From the NCBI GenBank assembly GCA_030430495.1, contig JAUIKM010000039.1, forward strand, positions 1 to 55,199: 55,199 nt of DNA. Reading direction: 5' to 3'. The notes under the pieces were generated by a model. That model did not search any database. It worked only from the letters and a program-made list of their open reading frames with translations, and had not been told where the DNA came from. Of this stretch, positions 17,302 to 26,066 are shown one piece after another (the stretch's first letter is position 1; the number at the start of each line of letters is the position of its first letter). This stretch comes from a bacterium (GTDB lineage Bacteria > Bacteroidota > Ignavibacteria > Kapaibacteriales > UBA7675). Position numbers and translations under genes: made by a program.

Positions 17302-18999
17302 CTATGCTTGCGGCAGGCGTCCTTTCAGTCCTTCGTTCCAGGCCATCAGATACTCGGGATTGAGGTCCTTGAGCGTTTCAGCCGCGTGCCGCAGCGCGCG
17401 GTGCATCGTCAGAAGCCAGTCGCAGTGGCGCTGCGCGGACGCGTCGTTGCCGACAGATTCGTATTGACGCCACAGCTGATAGCGCAGATCGGCGGCGTCG
17501 GGATACAATTCCACAAACTGCTCGGCAAAGTCGGGATCGACGCATTTTTTCAGGTAGCCGATCAGATTGCGCAGCAGCATCGCGCGGTAGAAGTCGCGTT
17601 CGTGTTCGCCTGCGGCGCGCAGCCGGCCCAGCAGCTCCTCCCAGCAGGCGCGCCGCCCGGCGGGATCGTTTAACAGAATCGCCTTCGATAAAACAAAACG
17701 CAGATCGCCGGGGAACTGCGCAATACACTGCTCCACCGTTTCCAGCGCCGCCGCCGGCGCTGTTTTCGAGAGCGTGCGCACCTGCAGCAGAAAGAGGTCC
17801 GGATCGTCGGGATACTGCTCCGCCTGCGACGCCGATTGTTCCAGCACCGCCCCGAACTGCCGGCCGGCGTACAGTTTGTTTAACCGCGCCATCGCCTGGC
17901 CGTGTGGGCCCTGCGGCTGCGAACGGCCTTTCACTTCGTGATAACCGGCGCCCACAGGCCAGTCAAACTCCGGCGACTGCTGCGGGAAGTGTCGTTCGTA
18001 GAGCTGCGCGCGTTGTGTGTTTAACGGCCCCACGCGCTCGCCTGCCACGTAGGCGTGGCAGCGGCTGCCGTCCGCACGACGTTTATGTGCGTCGCGCATG
18101 TACGCGCGCAGCAGGCCGTCCAGCTCCTGCGGGCTGCTGTAGGGAACAATGTCGGTTTTGTTAATAAACTCGCGGTAGGGCAGGCTGTCCGGTAAAATCG
18201 GCGTAACGGAACGCCCCGCCAGTTCCAGCGCTTTGACATCGCTGCGGCAGCGGTTGTAGTCCGTATCCAGCAAGGGCGCAAGGCCGATGTCGAGGTTGTC
18301 CAGAAAGCGATAGTACGCGTCCATATCGCCCCAGGGCGTAAAACTGACGCGCGCCGCAGGCAGCCCCAACTCGCCCGGCAGACTGGTATTGCCCATTAAA
18401 CAAAACGTCGAATCCGGGAAGTCGTTCAACACCCCTTCAATAATGCGTTTAAGCGAGAGGATGTCCGCCACGTGCCCGATGGAGCCGGCCCAACCAAAAC
18501 ACAGGGCGCCGCTCTCCGAACCGCGATTGTGTTTAAATGCCGGCGGCGCGGCGGGCAGATAGTTCGGCACAATTGTGATGTTCTCCGCCTGGGGCCGCAG
18601 CAGCTCGGCCAGTCCGGGACCGGTCACGATCAGTCCGTCGGCGGCGTGCATGAGCCGTTCGTAGGCGCGCCACAACATCGGCGAACGCCAGGCAGACGCA
18701 GCGGGTGAAGCGGCCGGCGGCGCGTAGAAATTGTCGTTGTACTCCGCCAGGGTTTGCAGCCCGCGTTTGCGGCGCTCGCGCACCAGGCGCAGCATATCCG
18801 GGTCGCTCTGCTGATAGAGCACCAGCAGGTCGGCTTTCAGGCCCCATTCGTAGCGCTCGGCCGCCTCGGTATCGAGATTGATGATGCGCCAGTCTTCCCG
18901 CTGTTGCGCAAGGTGTTGCGCCGGCCAGCGCATGCGGTAGGCGCTGTCCCCTTCGTTATTCATCGTCACAATCTGCAGAACGGTACGCGGCTGCGGCAT
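17302..18999 (-). CDS. Glycosyltransferase (GT4-like) with C-terminal TPR-like tail
   Basis: 565 residues from ATG 18999, chosen because GAGGAGA lies 6-12 bases upstream; the longer frame to 19116 has no such site. The N-terminal half is a GT-B fold: LQIVTMNNEGDSAYRMRW, then LIVTGPGLAELL and ITIVPNYLP as the domain linker, and the donor site GWAGSIGHVADIL followed by DIGLAPLLDTDYNRCRSDVKALE. The last ~200 residues look helical and TPR-like (FLLQVRTLSKTAPAAALETV). It is the first gene of the three-gene glycosylation operon. Donor and acceptor are unknown. Confidence 0.85.
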   Translation of the reverse strand: MPQPRTVLQIVTMNNEGDSAYRMRWPAQHLAQQREDWRIINLDTEAAERYEWGLKADLLVLYQQSDPDMLRLVRERRKRGLQTLAEYNDNFYAPPAASPAASAWRSPMLWRAYERLMHAADGLIVTGPGLAELLRPQAENITIVPNYLPAAPPAFKHNRGSESGALCFGWAGSIGHVADILSLKRIIEGVLNDFPDSTFCLMGNTSLPGELGLPAARVSFTPWGDMDAYYRFLDNLDIGLAPLLDTDYNRCRSDVKALELAGRSVTPILPDSLPYREFINKTDIVPYSSPQELDGLLRAYMRDAHKRRADGSRCHAYVAGERVGPLNTQRAQLYERHFPQQSPEFDWPVGAGYHEVKGRSQPQGPHGQAMARLNKLYAGRQFGAVLEQSASQAEQYPDDPDLFLLQVRTLSKTAPAAALETVEQCIAQFPGDLRFVLSKAILLNDPAGRRACWEELLGRLRAAGEHERDFYRAMLLRNLIGYLKKCVDPDFAEQFVELYPDAADLRYQLWRQYESVGNDASAQRHCDWLLTMHRALRHAAETLKDLNPEYLMAWNEGLKGRLPQA

Positions 19000-19378
19000 A
19001 TCCCGTCTCCTCGGCTGTTGCGCTTTCAGGCTTGACGCGGACGGCCACTCCGCCGCGCAGGCACAAAGATACGGAGAGTGGCGGATTGTCCCCGGCGCGC
19101 ATTTGCAGACAGACACTTCGGGCCACTCGAAGAAATCGCGCTTTGCGCTCTTTTAAATCCGCTTTTGTTTGTCATCGGGGTGGAAGCCCGCAGTCATTGA
19201 GCTGGTGTTCAACGCGCCGGTCACAAATGAAAAAGAGCTGTGTGCCCGGTGGCTCACAGCACTTACGTAGTTTTACGTATTTCTTGTGCGATTCGTCGTT
19301 TTCAGCGTTTTTGGCGCGACTGTTCGCTTGTTTGCCGCACACCTCGAACAAATCCATCACGCCTCCTGCGACCCGCGA
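19000..19378. other. Intergenic region
   Basis: About 380 bp between the glycosylation operon and the 3' end of the phosphate transporter gene. It holds the possible -7 box at 19064-19071. Around 19155-19180 there is a fragment (CCGCTTTTGTTTGTCATCGG) that resembles the end of the interspersed repeats. No gene is supported here. Confidence 0.5.
19064..19071 (-). promoter_or_regulatory. Possible Bacteroidota -7 element for the glycosylation operon
   Basis: Read on the minus strand the sequence is TATCTTTG, an exact match to the Bacteroidota -7 consensus TAnnTTTG, ~65 bp upstream of the start at 18999. I see no clear -33 TTTG. Confidence 0.4.
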
Positions 19379-21694
19379 TCAGTTGCTCGCTTCCAGCGAC
19401 TCCACCTGATCGTTCGGCGGCAATGTCGGCGCGACGCCGGACGCCACCATCAACTTTTCTGCACCATGGAACTCGGCGCGGTAATACACCTTGACAAAAC
19501 GCGCCGCCAGCGCCGCCACATCCTTGAATTGCAGCAGAATAATCGAGTAGAGATTGCTGTTGCGCGCGCTCATGTCGCCCGCCCGGATGCTCTCGGCCAG
19601 CTTGCTAAGGCTGGCTTCAATCGATTCGATCAGCGCCGTCTTGCGCTGCATCACCAGGATGTATTTGAGGTCCTGCGCTTCGGATTCGCGCAGGATGGCG
19701 ACGACCGCCGCCAGGTGCTGATCAATGCTCTCCAACAGATTTGCCAGCGTCGTCTGCTGCGACGCGTCCAGCGGCAGGTGCAGGTTGGCGACGTGCTCAT
19801 GACAGTGTCGAACCAACAGCATCGAAGTGTCGGCAAGGTCGCGTTCCAGGTCGTGCACCAGAATGAAAAAACGGCTCGTGCTCGTCGATTCCTCGCGGAT
19901 ATTGCGCACCAGGCTGTGCAGACCCGCCTGACGCGATTCAACACTGCGTTTGATGCGCAACACGCCCTTCCTGGCTTCGGCCAGTTCCGCGCCGTTTTCG
20001 CGATTGAGACCCTCGATGGCCGAGCGCAGGATCGTGCGCAGCGACGTGAGCATCTGCGCCGCGCCGTCGATGCCGGCGCGCCGCACGGCGGCCGGCTCGC
20101 TGACCACGTTTTTCAGCAGCCTGGCCTGTTCGTCCTTTTCTTTCTCCTGCGTGCGGTGGAACACCATGCCGCGCGTCACAAGTACCAGAAGAAGAGCCAG
20201 AAGTAGAATCACGCCCCAGAATTCCAGGTAATAAATGACCGTGGCAAACAGGCCCGCCGCCGTAAAGGCGATCAGCGCCGTCATGAACCAGCCGGAAATG
20301 ACGCTCAGAACACCCGCCACGCGGAAGATCGCGCTGTCGCGTCCCCAGGCGCGGTCCGCCAGCGAAGCGCCCATCGCAACCATGAACGAGACATAGGTCG
20401 TCGATAGCGGCAGTTTCATCGATGTGGCGATCGAAATCAGGATGCTGGCGACCGTCAGGTTGACGGACGCGCGCACCAGGTCAAAAGCGGTGTCGTCGCT
20501 CTCTTTGACGTCCGGCGCGCGGAAGTTCGTTTCAATTTTGGACATGGCGCCGTAGGGAATCACGCCGCGCAGCACGCGCCCCAGGCCGACGGAGCCGCGC
20601 ACCAGAATGCGCGCCAGCGCGTTCGGCGCAAAACGCTCGGAGCCTTCTTCCTGACGCCCCAGATTCACTTCGGTTTCGGTGACGGTGCGCGCCTTGCGCG
20701 AGAACCAGAGCGTGCCGACCATGACAAGACCGGCGATCACCAGCAGGGAGGTCGGCGTGCGGACGGCGGCGGCAAGCGCCTCCATCGACATCTGATCGGG
20801 CGTCAGCCCGCTGCCGTTCCAGAGTTCAAAGGACTGCAACGCGGCAATCGGCACGCCGATGAAGTTCACGAGGTCGTTGCCGGCAAAAGCCATGGCCAGC
20901 GCAAAGGTGCCGAACAGCACGATGGGCCGCAGGATCTGGACCTTGAACACGCGGATCAGCACGGCGGCGACAATCGTCCAGAAGACAAAAGATAGGCCGA
21001 GCAGCATCATGGAGTTGTCCATGACCCAGCCGACCGTGCCGTCGCCCAGGAACGTCACGTTTTTCAGTCCCTTGATCACCAGGAAATAACTGAGTGCGGT
21101 CATCGCCGCACCGGCCCAGAAGATGCCGACGGATTTGAGGCGTTCGCTGTAGTTGAAACTGAGCAGCAATCGCGAGAAGTACTGCAGAATCAAACCGACG
21201 GTGAAAGCGATGCCGACGGAAAGCAGAATGCCGAGAATGATCTGGAGCGCCTTGCCCCAGTGAATAAAGTCGGCCAGAGTCTGCCCGGCAATATCGGAGT
21301 GCCCCAGCTTCAGAAGCGCAATCGCCACGGAAGCGCCGAGCAACTCAAAGACAATCGAGACGGTGGTCGAGGTCGGCAGGCCAAAGGTGTTAAACAGGTC
21401 CAGCAGTATCACGTCGGTGATCATCACGGCCAGGAATATGACCATGATCTCAGCGAACAGGAAGTTCTCCGGCACGATGATGCCCTTCCGGGCCACCTCC
21501 ATCATGCCGCTGGAAAACATCGCGCCGACGACTATCCCCAGGCTGGCGACAATCATTATTATGTGCCGCGGCGCCACGCGCGAACCAATTGCCGAATTGA
21601 GGAAGTTGACCGCGTCATTGCTGACGCCCACCATCAGATCTGAGATGGCAAGTATGAACAGAACGACTACCAGAAAGACGTAATATTCGTACAT
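19379..21694 (-). CDS. PiT-family inorganic phosphate transporter with C-terminal PhoU-like domain
   Basis: About 771 residues. Ten or more membrane segments occupy residues ~1-510, with the duplicated PiT signature (GVSNDAVNFLNSAIGS near the start, and AMAFAGNDLVNFIGVP), LPTSTTVSIVFELLGASVA, and its inverted partner KLPLSTTYVSFMVAMGASLA. The final ~250 residues are soluble, helical and PhoU-like (FILVHDLERDLADTSMLL). The family carries phosphate coupled to protons or cations across the inner membrane. The fused regulatory tail could sense load or signal. The ATG at 21694 (MYEYYVF) or 21706 could be the start. Confidence 0.88.
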   Translation of the reverse strand: MYEYYVFLVVVLFILAISDLMVGVSNDAVNFLNSAIGSRVAPRHIIMIVASLGIVVGAMFSSGMMEVARKGIIVPENFLFAEIMVIFLAVMITDVILLDLFNTFGLPTSTTVSIVFELLGASVAIALLKLGHSDIAGQTLADFIHWGKALQIILGILLSVGIAFTVGLILQYFSRLLLSFNYSERLKSVGIFWAGAAMTALSYFLVIKGLKNVTFLGDGTVGWVMDNSMMLLGLSFVFWTIVAAVLIRVFKVQILRPIVLFGTFALAMAFAGNDLVNFIGVPIAALQSFELWNGSGLTPDQMSMEALAAAVRTPTSLLVIAGLVMVGTLWFSRKARTVTETEVNLGRQEEGSERFAPNALARILVRGSVGLGRVLRGVIPYGAMSKIETNFRAPDVKESDDTAFDLVRASVNLTVASILISIATSMKLPLSTTYVSFMVAMGASLADRAWGRDSAIFRVAGVLSVISGWFMTALIAFTAAGLFATVIYYLEFWGVILLLALLLVLVTRGMVFHRTQEKEKDEQARLLKNVVSEPAAVRRAGIDGAAQMLTSLRTILRSAIEGLNRENGAELAEARKGVLRIKRSVESRQAGLHSLVRNIREESTSTSRFFILVHDLERDLADTSMLLVRHCHEHVANLHLPLDASQQTTLANLLESIDQHLAAVVAILRESEAQDLKYILVMQRKTALIESIEASLSKLAESIRAGDMSARNSNLYSIILLQFKDVAALAARFVKVYYRAEFHGAEKLMVASGVAPTLPPNDQVESLEASN

Positions 21695-21891
21695 CGGAGC
21701 CCGCAAAATTAAGTCCGGAATCTACCAGGGATGTGGCAAATTACGGCGCCTGATATTACGGAATTGTTGCCGCTTCGTTAAAAGTCGATGCCAAATTCAG
21801 CGTGCGCGGCGGCCCGCCGCGGTCGTTTGTCGACAGGGCGTTTTTTCGCATTTTGGCGCTTCCCTTTTTCACGTTTTTCTTCAGGAGATCC

Positions 21892-22266
21892 ATGAACTCA
21901 CTGACTCTTAATCTGATGGTCGGGGACGTCGACGCGGCGGTGGACTGGTACCGAAAGCACCTCGGCTTCGAGGCCGTGATGCAGGTGCCGGAAGAACGCC
22001 CGTTCGTCTGGGCGATGACGGGCAACAACGGCGCTGTGATCATGTTTCAGTCGCGCGAAAGTTTAAGCGGTGAACTGTCCAACTTTGCTGACATGCCGAT
22101 CGGCGGCGCGCTGACGCTCTACCTCAAAATCGGCGATCCCGACGAAATCTATGAACGCATCAAGGACGACGTCGACATCGTCAAGCCGCCCTACACCGCG
22201 CCCTACGGCGCGCGCGAGTTCGTCCTGCGCGACCTCAACGGCCTGTATCTGACGCTCGCCGACTGA
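21892..22266 (+). CDS. VOC (glyoxalase/bleomycin-resistance) superfamily protein
   Basis: 124 residues from ATG 21892, chosen for AGGAGA 7 bases upstream. A typical VOC half-barrel pair: LMVGDVDAAVDWYRKHLGFEAV, a middle strand ALTLYLKIGDPDEIYERIK, and a closing strand REFVLRDLNGLYLTLAD. A metal-binding Glu or His at the usual points cannot be assigned with confidence. The substrate is unknown. It stands alone on the plus strand between the phosphate transporter and the desaturase genes. Confidence 0.85.
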   Translation: MNSLTLNLMVGDVDAAVDWYRKHLGFEAVMQVPEERPFVWAMTGNNGAVIMFQSRESLSGELSNFADMPIGGALTLYLKIGDPDEIYERIKDDVDIVKPPYTAPYGAREFVLRDLNGLYLTLAD

Positions 22267-22382
22267 AGAAAGACGTCGGCCGCCGGCCGTACGCCGGGAA
22301 GTGCAAATTCAGTCAAACCTCCCCGGCCCGCCGCCGCGCGTGCTCAACGACCGGCGCGGCGCAGTCCAGCTTCGCTCCCGCC

Positions 22383-22443
22383 GACGAACAAAAAAGTCAG
22401 AAGAGCCTGAGGCGCAAGCAAAGCGCAGAGCCTCAAAGCGATC
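22383..22443 (+). repeat. Interspersed intergenic repeat, family A
   Basis: Begins GACGAACAAAAAAGTCAGAA, then GAGCCTGAG, AAGCAAAGCGCAG, and ends GCCTCAAAGCGATC. It is shared with 29233-29294 and 32010-32067, all intergenic. It contains internal inverted segments (GAGGCGC / GCGC...CCTC). Confidence 0.7.
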
Positions 22444-22500
22444 AGTAATCAGTCGGTCCCACAGCCGCAAACGAACAGCCGCAAACAGGTTTAAAACAAA

Positions 22501-22534
22501 CAACGCACACGCCCCGGACGGGACATGTGCGTTG
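22501..22534. terminator. Bidirectional terminator between VOC and desaturase genes
   Basis: Perfect 9-bp stem CAACGCACA / TGTGCGTTG. A T-rich run (GTTTGTTTT) follows on the minus strand and TGCAATTTT on the plus strand. Confidence 0.7.
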
Positions 22535-22569
22535 TGCAATTTTAAAGCGATCCGGTCAAGCCGGAAATA

Positions 22570-23760
22570 TCAGGCCGCGGCCGGCGCGTAGGAAAGCTCG
22601 GCCAGGATGGAACGCCACTGCCTGCGCTGCTCCAGAAACTCGCTGCGCAACGCCTGAGCGCGGGCCTTGAGATTCTTCGTCAGACTCTTGTCCGTATCGG
22701 CGGCGCGACGTTTGCTCTGCAGCCACTGCTTGCGCGCCTCAATGTACTCCTCCAGCGCCTTGACGCAGGTCTGGTAGGCCTGATCCAGACGGTGGCGCAG
22801 CTCCTCCGACAATTTGACCGCGTGCGGCTCTTCCAGCAGACGCTGGTACTCGGTTTTGATGCGCGCCTGCTCGATCTGCAGGTCCGACACTTTTTTGAGG
22901 TTTTTGGCCATTCCGACCATGGAAAGGGACTTGATCAGCCATTTGGCCGGATCGTAGTGGTACCAGATGTGACCGTTGCGATAGTCGTACTGGAAACGGT
23001 GATGGTAGTTGTGATAACCCTCGCCGTAGGTAAACAGCGCCAGGAAACCGTTGTCGCGCGCCGTCGTCGTGCGGTCGTAGTTCTGACCGCCCCAGATGTG
23101 CGCCAGCGAGTTGATCGCAAAGGTAAAGTGATGATTCAGCACGAGACGCAGCAGTCCCGCCAGCAGGAAGGTGCCCCACACGTCGCCGTGCAGATAACCG
23201 ATCAGGACCGGCAGACCGATGTTGAAGATCACCGTAATCCAGGTGTAGTACTTGTGCTGCCACGCCACGATCGGGTCGTGCAGCAGGTCGCGTACATTGG
23301 AAAAGTCTTCGCGGCCGGCGGCTTCGTTTTTGTAGATCCACCCCATATGGGAATACCAGAAACCGCGTTTGGCCGAGTAGGGATCGAGTTCGTTGTCGTC
23401 GACGTGCGTATGGTGTTTGCGGTGATCCGACGACCAATGCACGATGCTGTTCTGCAGCGCGCCCGCGCCGCCGATGGCGTAGAAGAGGCGCGGCAGCCAG
23501 TGCGACTGATAGGTTTTGTGCGACCAGAGGCGATGGTAACCGGCCGTAATCGACATACCGGTGAACATCATGAACACAAAAAACATCACCCACTCAAACA
23601 TATCATAGCCGTGTGTGAAGCCATACCAGGGCACCACGGTAGCTGCGGCTATGGGCGTCAGGATCAAAAACAGCAATACGGGCCAGCGAATCGCCCCTTT
23701 GGGGTAGGGATTCTGCGGATACTTCTTTTCGAGTACATTCTCAGGCTGGTATTTGAACAT
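22570..23760 (-). CDS. Membrane acyl-CoA (delta-9 type) fatty acid desaturase
   Basis: A 396-residue integral membrane di-iron desaturase that introduces a cis double bond into fatty acyl chains. All three histidine boxes are visible: HRLWSH at residues 76-81, HRKHH at 113-117, and GYHNYHH near residue 250. Hydrophobic segments lie at ~27-47 and ~57-75 and in the middle. The last ~110 residues are a charged, helical extension with heptad-like spacing, longer than in most bacterial homologues. The gene is a single unit facing the VOC gene; the electron donor gene is not nearby. Confidence 0.92.
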   Translation of the reverse strand: MFKYQPENVLEKKYPQNPYPKGAIRWPVLLFLILTPIAAATVVPWYGFTHGYDMFEWVMFFVFMMFTGMSITAGYHRLWSHKTYQSHWLPRLFYAIGGAGALQNSIVHWSSDHRKHHTHVDDNELDPYSAKRGFWYSHMGWIYKNEAAGREDFSNVRDLLHDPIVAWQHKYYTWITVIFNIGLPVLIGYLHGDVWGTFLLAGLLRLVLNHHFTFAINSLAHIWGGQNYDRTTTARDNGFLALFTYGEGYHNYHHRFQYDYRNGHIWYHYDPAKWLIKSLSMVGMAKNLKKVSDLQIEQARIKTEYQRLLEEPHAVKLSEELRHRLDQAYQTCVKALEEYIEARKQWLQSKRRAADTDKSLTKNLKARAQALRSEFLEQRRQWRSILAELSYAPAAA

Positions 23761-24259
23761 AGGTACTAAATGGTCTTAGTGCGGAAAGGCTTACGACTGA
23801 ACGCGAAATAGAGTACAGGCCGATCACTCGCATCTCGCGGGAAAGTACTTTGTGTCCCCGTGCGTCGCAAAGCCGCCAACCGATAGTTTCAAAATTCTGT
23901 ACGCGGACCTTAGACGGGCGGCACTCCGGTAGAGTGCACGCCGCACATTTCAAACTCCGAATATAGGCATTCCTGAATTCATGAAGGATGACATTTGGCC
24001 GCTGCGAAGAAAAATCGCCGATTTCAGCTCTTTTTGGACGCTTTTTCCTACAGCCTCGCCACAGGCCTCCCGGCGCTCATTTAGCTGCGACGACAGCAAA
24101 TACCTTTTTAAAGCCGCTTTTGTTCGTCGGCGCGCCAGAAGGACGGAGTCTCCGAGCGGCGCACATTTTTTGTGTCCTTCGGCGCGAATGTTTAACATGG
24201 AGCCGCGCGGTCAGGATCTTCACTCCCTGTTTCAGCACGAAACACAACGGAGCTAAACC
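23761..24259. other. Divergent intergenic region (desaturase / small TPR gene)
   Basis: About 500 bp. It carries no supported gene. Around 24110-24145 is GCCGCTTTTGTTCGTCGGCG, similar to the end of the interspersed repeats. Confidence 0.5.
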
Positions 24260-24655
24260 ATGGACAGAACGACTTTACTCGACATTCGCCGGCTGGCGGC
24301 CGCGGGCGCGTGGCGCAGAGCGCTCAGGCAGATCGACGCCATTCTGGCGCAGGACGCCGGCGACGCCCTGGCCTGGTGCGAACGCGGCACGCTGCTCCTG
24401 CTGCACGAACCGCAGCGCACCGGGGACGCCATGGCGGCCTTCGACACAAGCATCAAACTCGACGCCGGCAACCCGATGTCGCTCTACAACCGCGGCTGCC
24501 TGCACGCACATAATAATGACTTCAGCGCCGCCGCGCGCGACGTAGCCGCGGCGATCGCCCTGGACGGCGACTGTCTGGACATGGCGCGCGAAGACGAGTC
24601 GTTCAGCGTCGCGCGGACGATTCCGCAGTTTCAGGCTGTATTGTCCGCACAATAA
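24260..24655 (+). CDS. Small TPR protein
   Basis: 131 residues with about three TPR-like helical pairs (AWRRALRQIDAILAQDAGDA, then GDAMAAFDTSIKLDAGNP and LYNRGCLHAHNNDFSAAARD). There is no signal peptide. GGAG lies 10 bases before the ATG. Such proteins act as protein-binding scaffolds; no partner can be inferred from the neighbours. Confidence 0.75.
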   Translation: MDRTTLLDIRRLAAAGAWRRALRQIDAILAQDAGDALAWCERGTLLLLHEPQRTGDAMAAFDTSIKLDAGNPMSLYNRGCLHAHNNDFSAAARDVAAAIALDGDCLDMAREDESFSVARTIPQFQAVLSAQ

Positions 24656-24741
24656 CGTGCATCGAACTTTGGCCGAACACTCAGCGGCGTACTCGCCGCA
24701 GGAAGCTCCCCGCTGATTTCTCGCTCACCGCAAAACGCACC

Positions 24742-24796
24742 ATCCTGACTTCGCACTCACCGCACTACTCACGATCCTGACTTCGCACTCACCGCA
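24742..24796 (+). repeat. Two-copy direct repeat, period 32 bp
   Basis: A 23-bp unit (ATCCTGACTTCGCACTCACC plus GCA) occurs at 24742-24764 and 24774-24796. A further degenerate copy of CGCTCACCGCA precedes it at ~24722. It lies upstream of the poly-gamma-glutamate hydrolase gene. Confidence 0.8.
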
Positions 24797-24924
24797 TTGC
24801 GCTCCGTTGCACCGGCCTCACATGTGCCGACTGCAATCGTTAAACGGCTGAAAACGCGCATAAAACGGCGTTTGGCGGCGCAAGTGTTAACTTCGCTAAA
24901 GCCGGAGCGACCCGGCGGTGAGTG

Positions 24925-24951
24925 TTTGGTGAGTGCCCCCCCGTAGCTTTG
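24925..24951 (+). promoter_or_regulatory. Possible Bacteroidota promoter before the 25001 gene
   Basis: TAGCTTTG at 24944-24951 matches the -7 consensus TAnnTTTG. TTTG at 24925-24928 may be the -33 box, though the 15-bp spacer is shorter than the usual 19. The resulting leader is ~40 nt. Confidence 0.45.
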
Positions 24952-25000
24952 TATCAACGAAACAGACAACTCCCTTGTACATACTCTACGGGTTAACACA

Positions 25001-25777
25001 ATGCAATTCAGCAACACCTTTACTTCGCTCCGCACCATGTTTGCGGTACTCATTCTCGGCGCCTTTGTACTGAGCGCCTGTACGGACAACGCCGTCGAAC
25101 CCATTGCGGGCAGCGGCGAACTGACGACGAACGATCTGCCCGAAGGCGGCATCGAAAAGGACGGCGGCCACGATCATCTGGCGGCCGACACCTACGACGA
25201 CTTTGAAGAACTTAAACAAGCCGAACCGGATGCCTACGCTATCAAAACGCGCTACCGTCGCTCCAAACTGATTGTCATGGCAATTCACGGCGGCGGCATC
25301 GAAGCCGGCACGAGCGAACTGGCGTCGGACATCGCGGGTAACGACCACGACTTCTACGCTTTTGAGGGAACCAAAGGTTGCTGCAACTCGACGCTGCACA
25401 TTACGAGCACGAAATTTGACGAACCGACCGCTCTCGACATGGTCGACGCGGCCGACCGCTGCGTCTCGCTGCACGGCTTCGGCAGCCTGACGCCGAAGGT
25501 TTACGTCGGTGGACGCGACACGCAACTGAAAAACGCGATTTACAATTCGCTGATCGCCTGGGGATTCCCGGCCGACAAAAATCCGCCGTCGGATTACACC
25601 GGCACGAACATTAACAACATTTGCAACAAAACGAGCAACAATGCGGGCGTGCAGCTGGAAATTTCCAAAGGTCTGCGCCAGTCGATGTTCGACGACTTCG
25701 GCAGTGCGTCGGGACGCGCCAATTCGAAGAACCTCGAATTCCTCAAGTTCCTGATCGCCGTGCGCAGCGCGCTGTAA
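25001..25777 (+). CDS. Lipoprotein of the poly-gamma-glutamate hydrolase family
   Basis: 258 residues. A lipoprotein signal (FAVLILGAFVLSAC) puts the acylated cysteine at residue 27. The body resembles the zinc-dependent poly-gamma-glutamate hydrolase family known from Bacillus phages: a start YDDFEELKQAE, the metal-binding AIHGGGIEAGTSELA near residue 95, SLHGFGSLTPKVYVGG near residue 160, and a C-terminal QLEISKGLRQ segment with the conserved Glu. The family cleaves gamma-linked glutamate polymers. Here it would act outside the inner membrane. No capsule synthesis gene is in the window, so a scavenging or defensive role is possible. It is a single-gene unit with strong terminators after it. 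Confidence 0.85.
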   Translation: MQFSNTFTSLRTMFAVLILGAFVLSACTDNAVEPIAGSGELTTNDLPEGGIEKDGGHDHLAADTYDDFEELKQAEPDAYAIKTRYRRSKLIVMAIHGGGIEAGTSELASDIAGNDHDFYAFEGTKGCCNSTLHITSTKFDEPTALDMVDAADRCVSLHGFGSLTPKVYVGGRDTQLKNAIYNSLIAWGFPADKNPPSDYTGTNINNICNKTSNNAGVQLEISKGLRQSMFDDFGSASGRANSKNLEFLKFLIAVRSAL

Positions 25778-25808
25778 AGCAACCTGTTAAACAGACGATG
25801 TGCTCCTG

Positions 25809-25848
25809 AAAGCTTGTCGGCAGAGCGTTGCCGGCAAGCTTTTGTTTA
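25809..25848 (+). terminator. Intrinsic terminator after the poly-gamma-glutamate hydrolase gene
   Basis: The stem AAAGCTTG-T-CGGCA / TGCCG-G-CAAGCTTT has loop GAGCGT and is followed by TGTTT. It lies ~30 bp past the stop. Confidence 0.85.
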
Positions 25849-25891
25849 ATCTGCGTCGTTGGTCAACAACGGCAGCGGTTGAACAAAAGAG

Positions 25892-25922
25892 GCCGCCGGT
25901 ACTTTGTATCGGCGGCTTTTTC
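25892..25922 (+). terminator. Second terminator in tandem
   Basis: The stem GCCGCCG / CGGCGGC is followed by TTTTTCTTT, ~45 bp after the first terminator. No gene lies between the two. Confidence 0.8.
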
Positions 25923-26066
25923 TTTGATTGTCGGCGGGAGCGACGCCGCGAGCCTCCGCATGCGCCGACGAACCAAAGAGCGCAAATGGGACGGAGTTGC
26001 GTACATTGTGTCGTCGATAGCGAATAAAACGGAGATCCGGAGAACAACAATCTGGAACGGGTTCAC

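Larger units (their letters stand above)
22267..22569. other. Convergent intergenic region
   Basis: About 300 bp between convergent genes. It holds a family A interspersed repeat (22383-22443) and a hairpin terminator (22501-22534). Confidence 0.7.

Noticed and set aside
23950-24198. 82-residue minus-strand frame upstream of the small TPR gene
   Set aside because: No ribosome site, atypical composition, and overlap with a repeat-like stretch.
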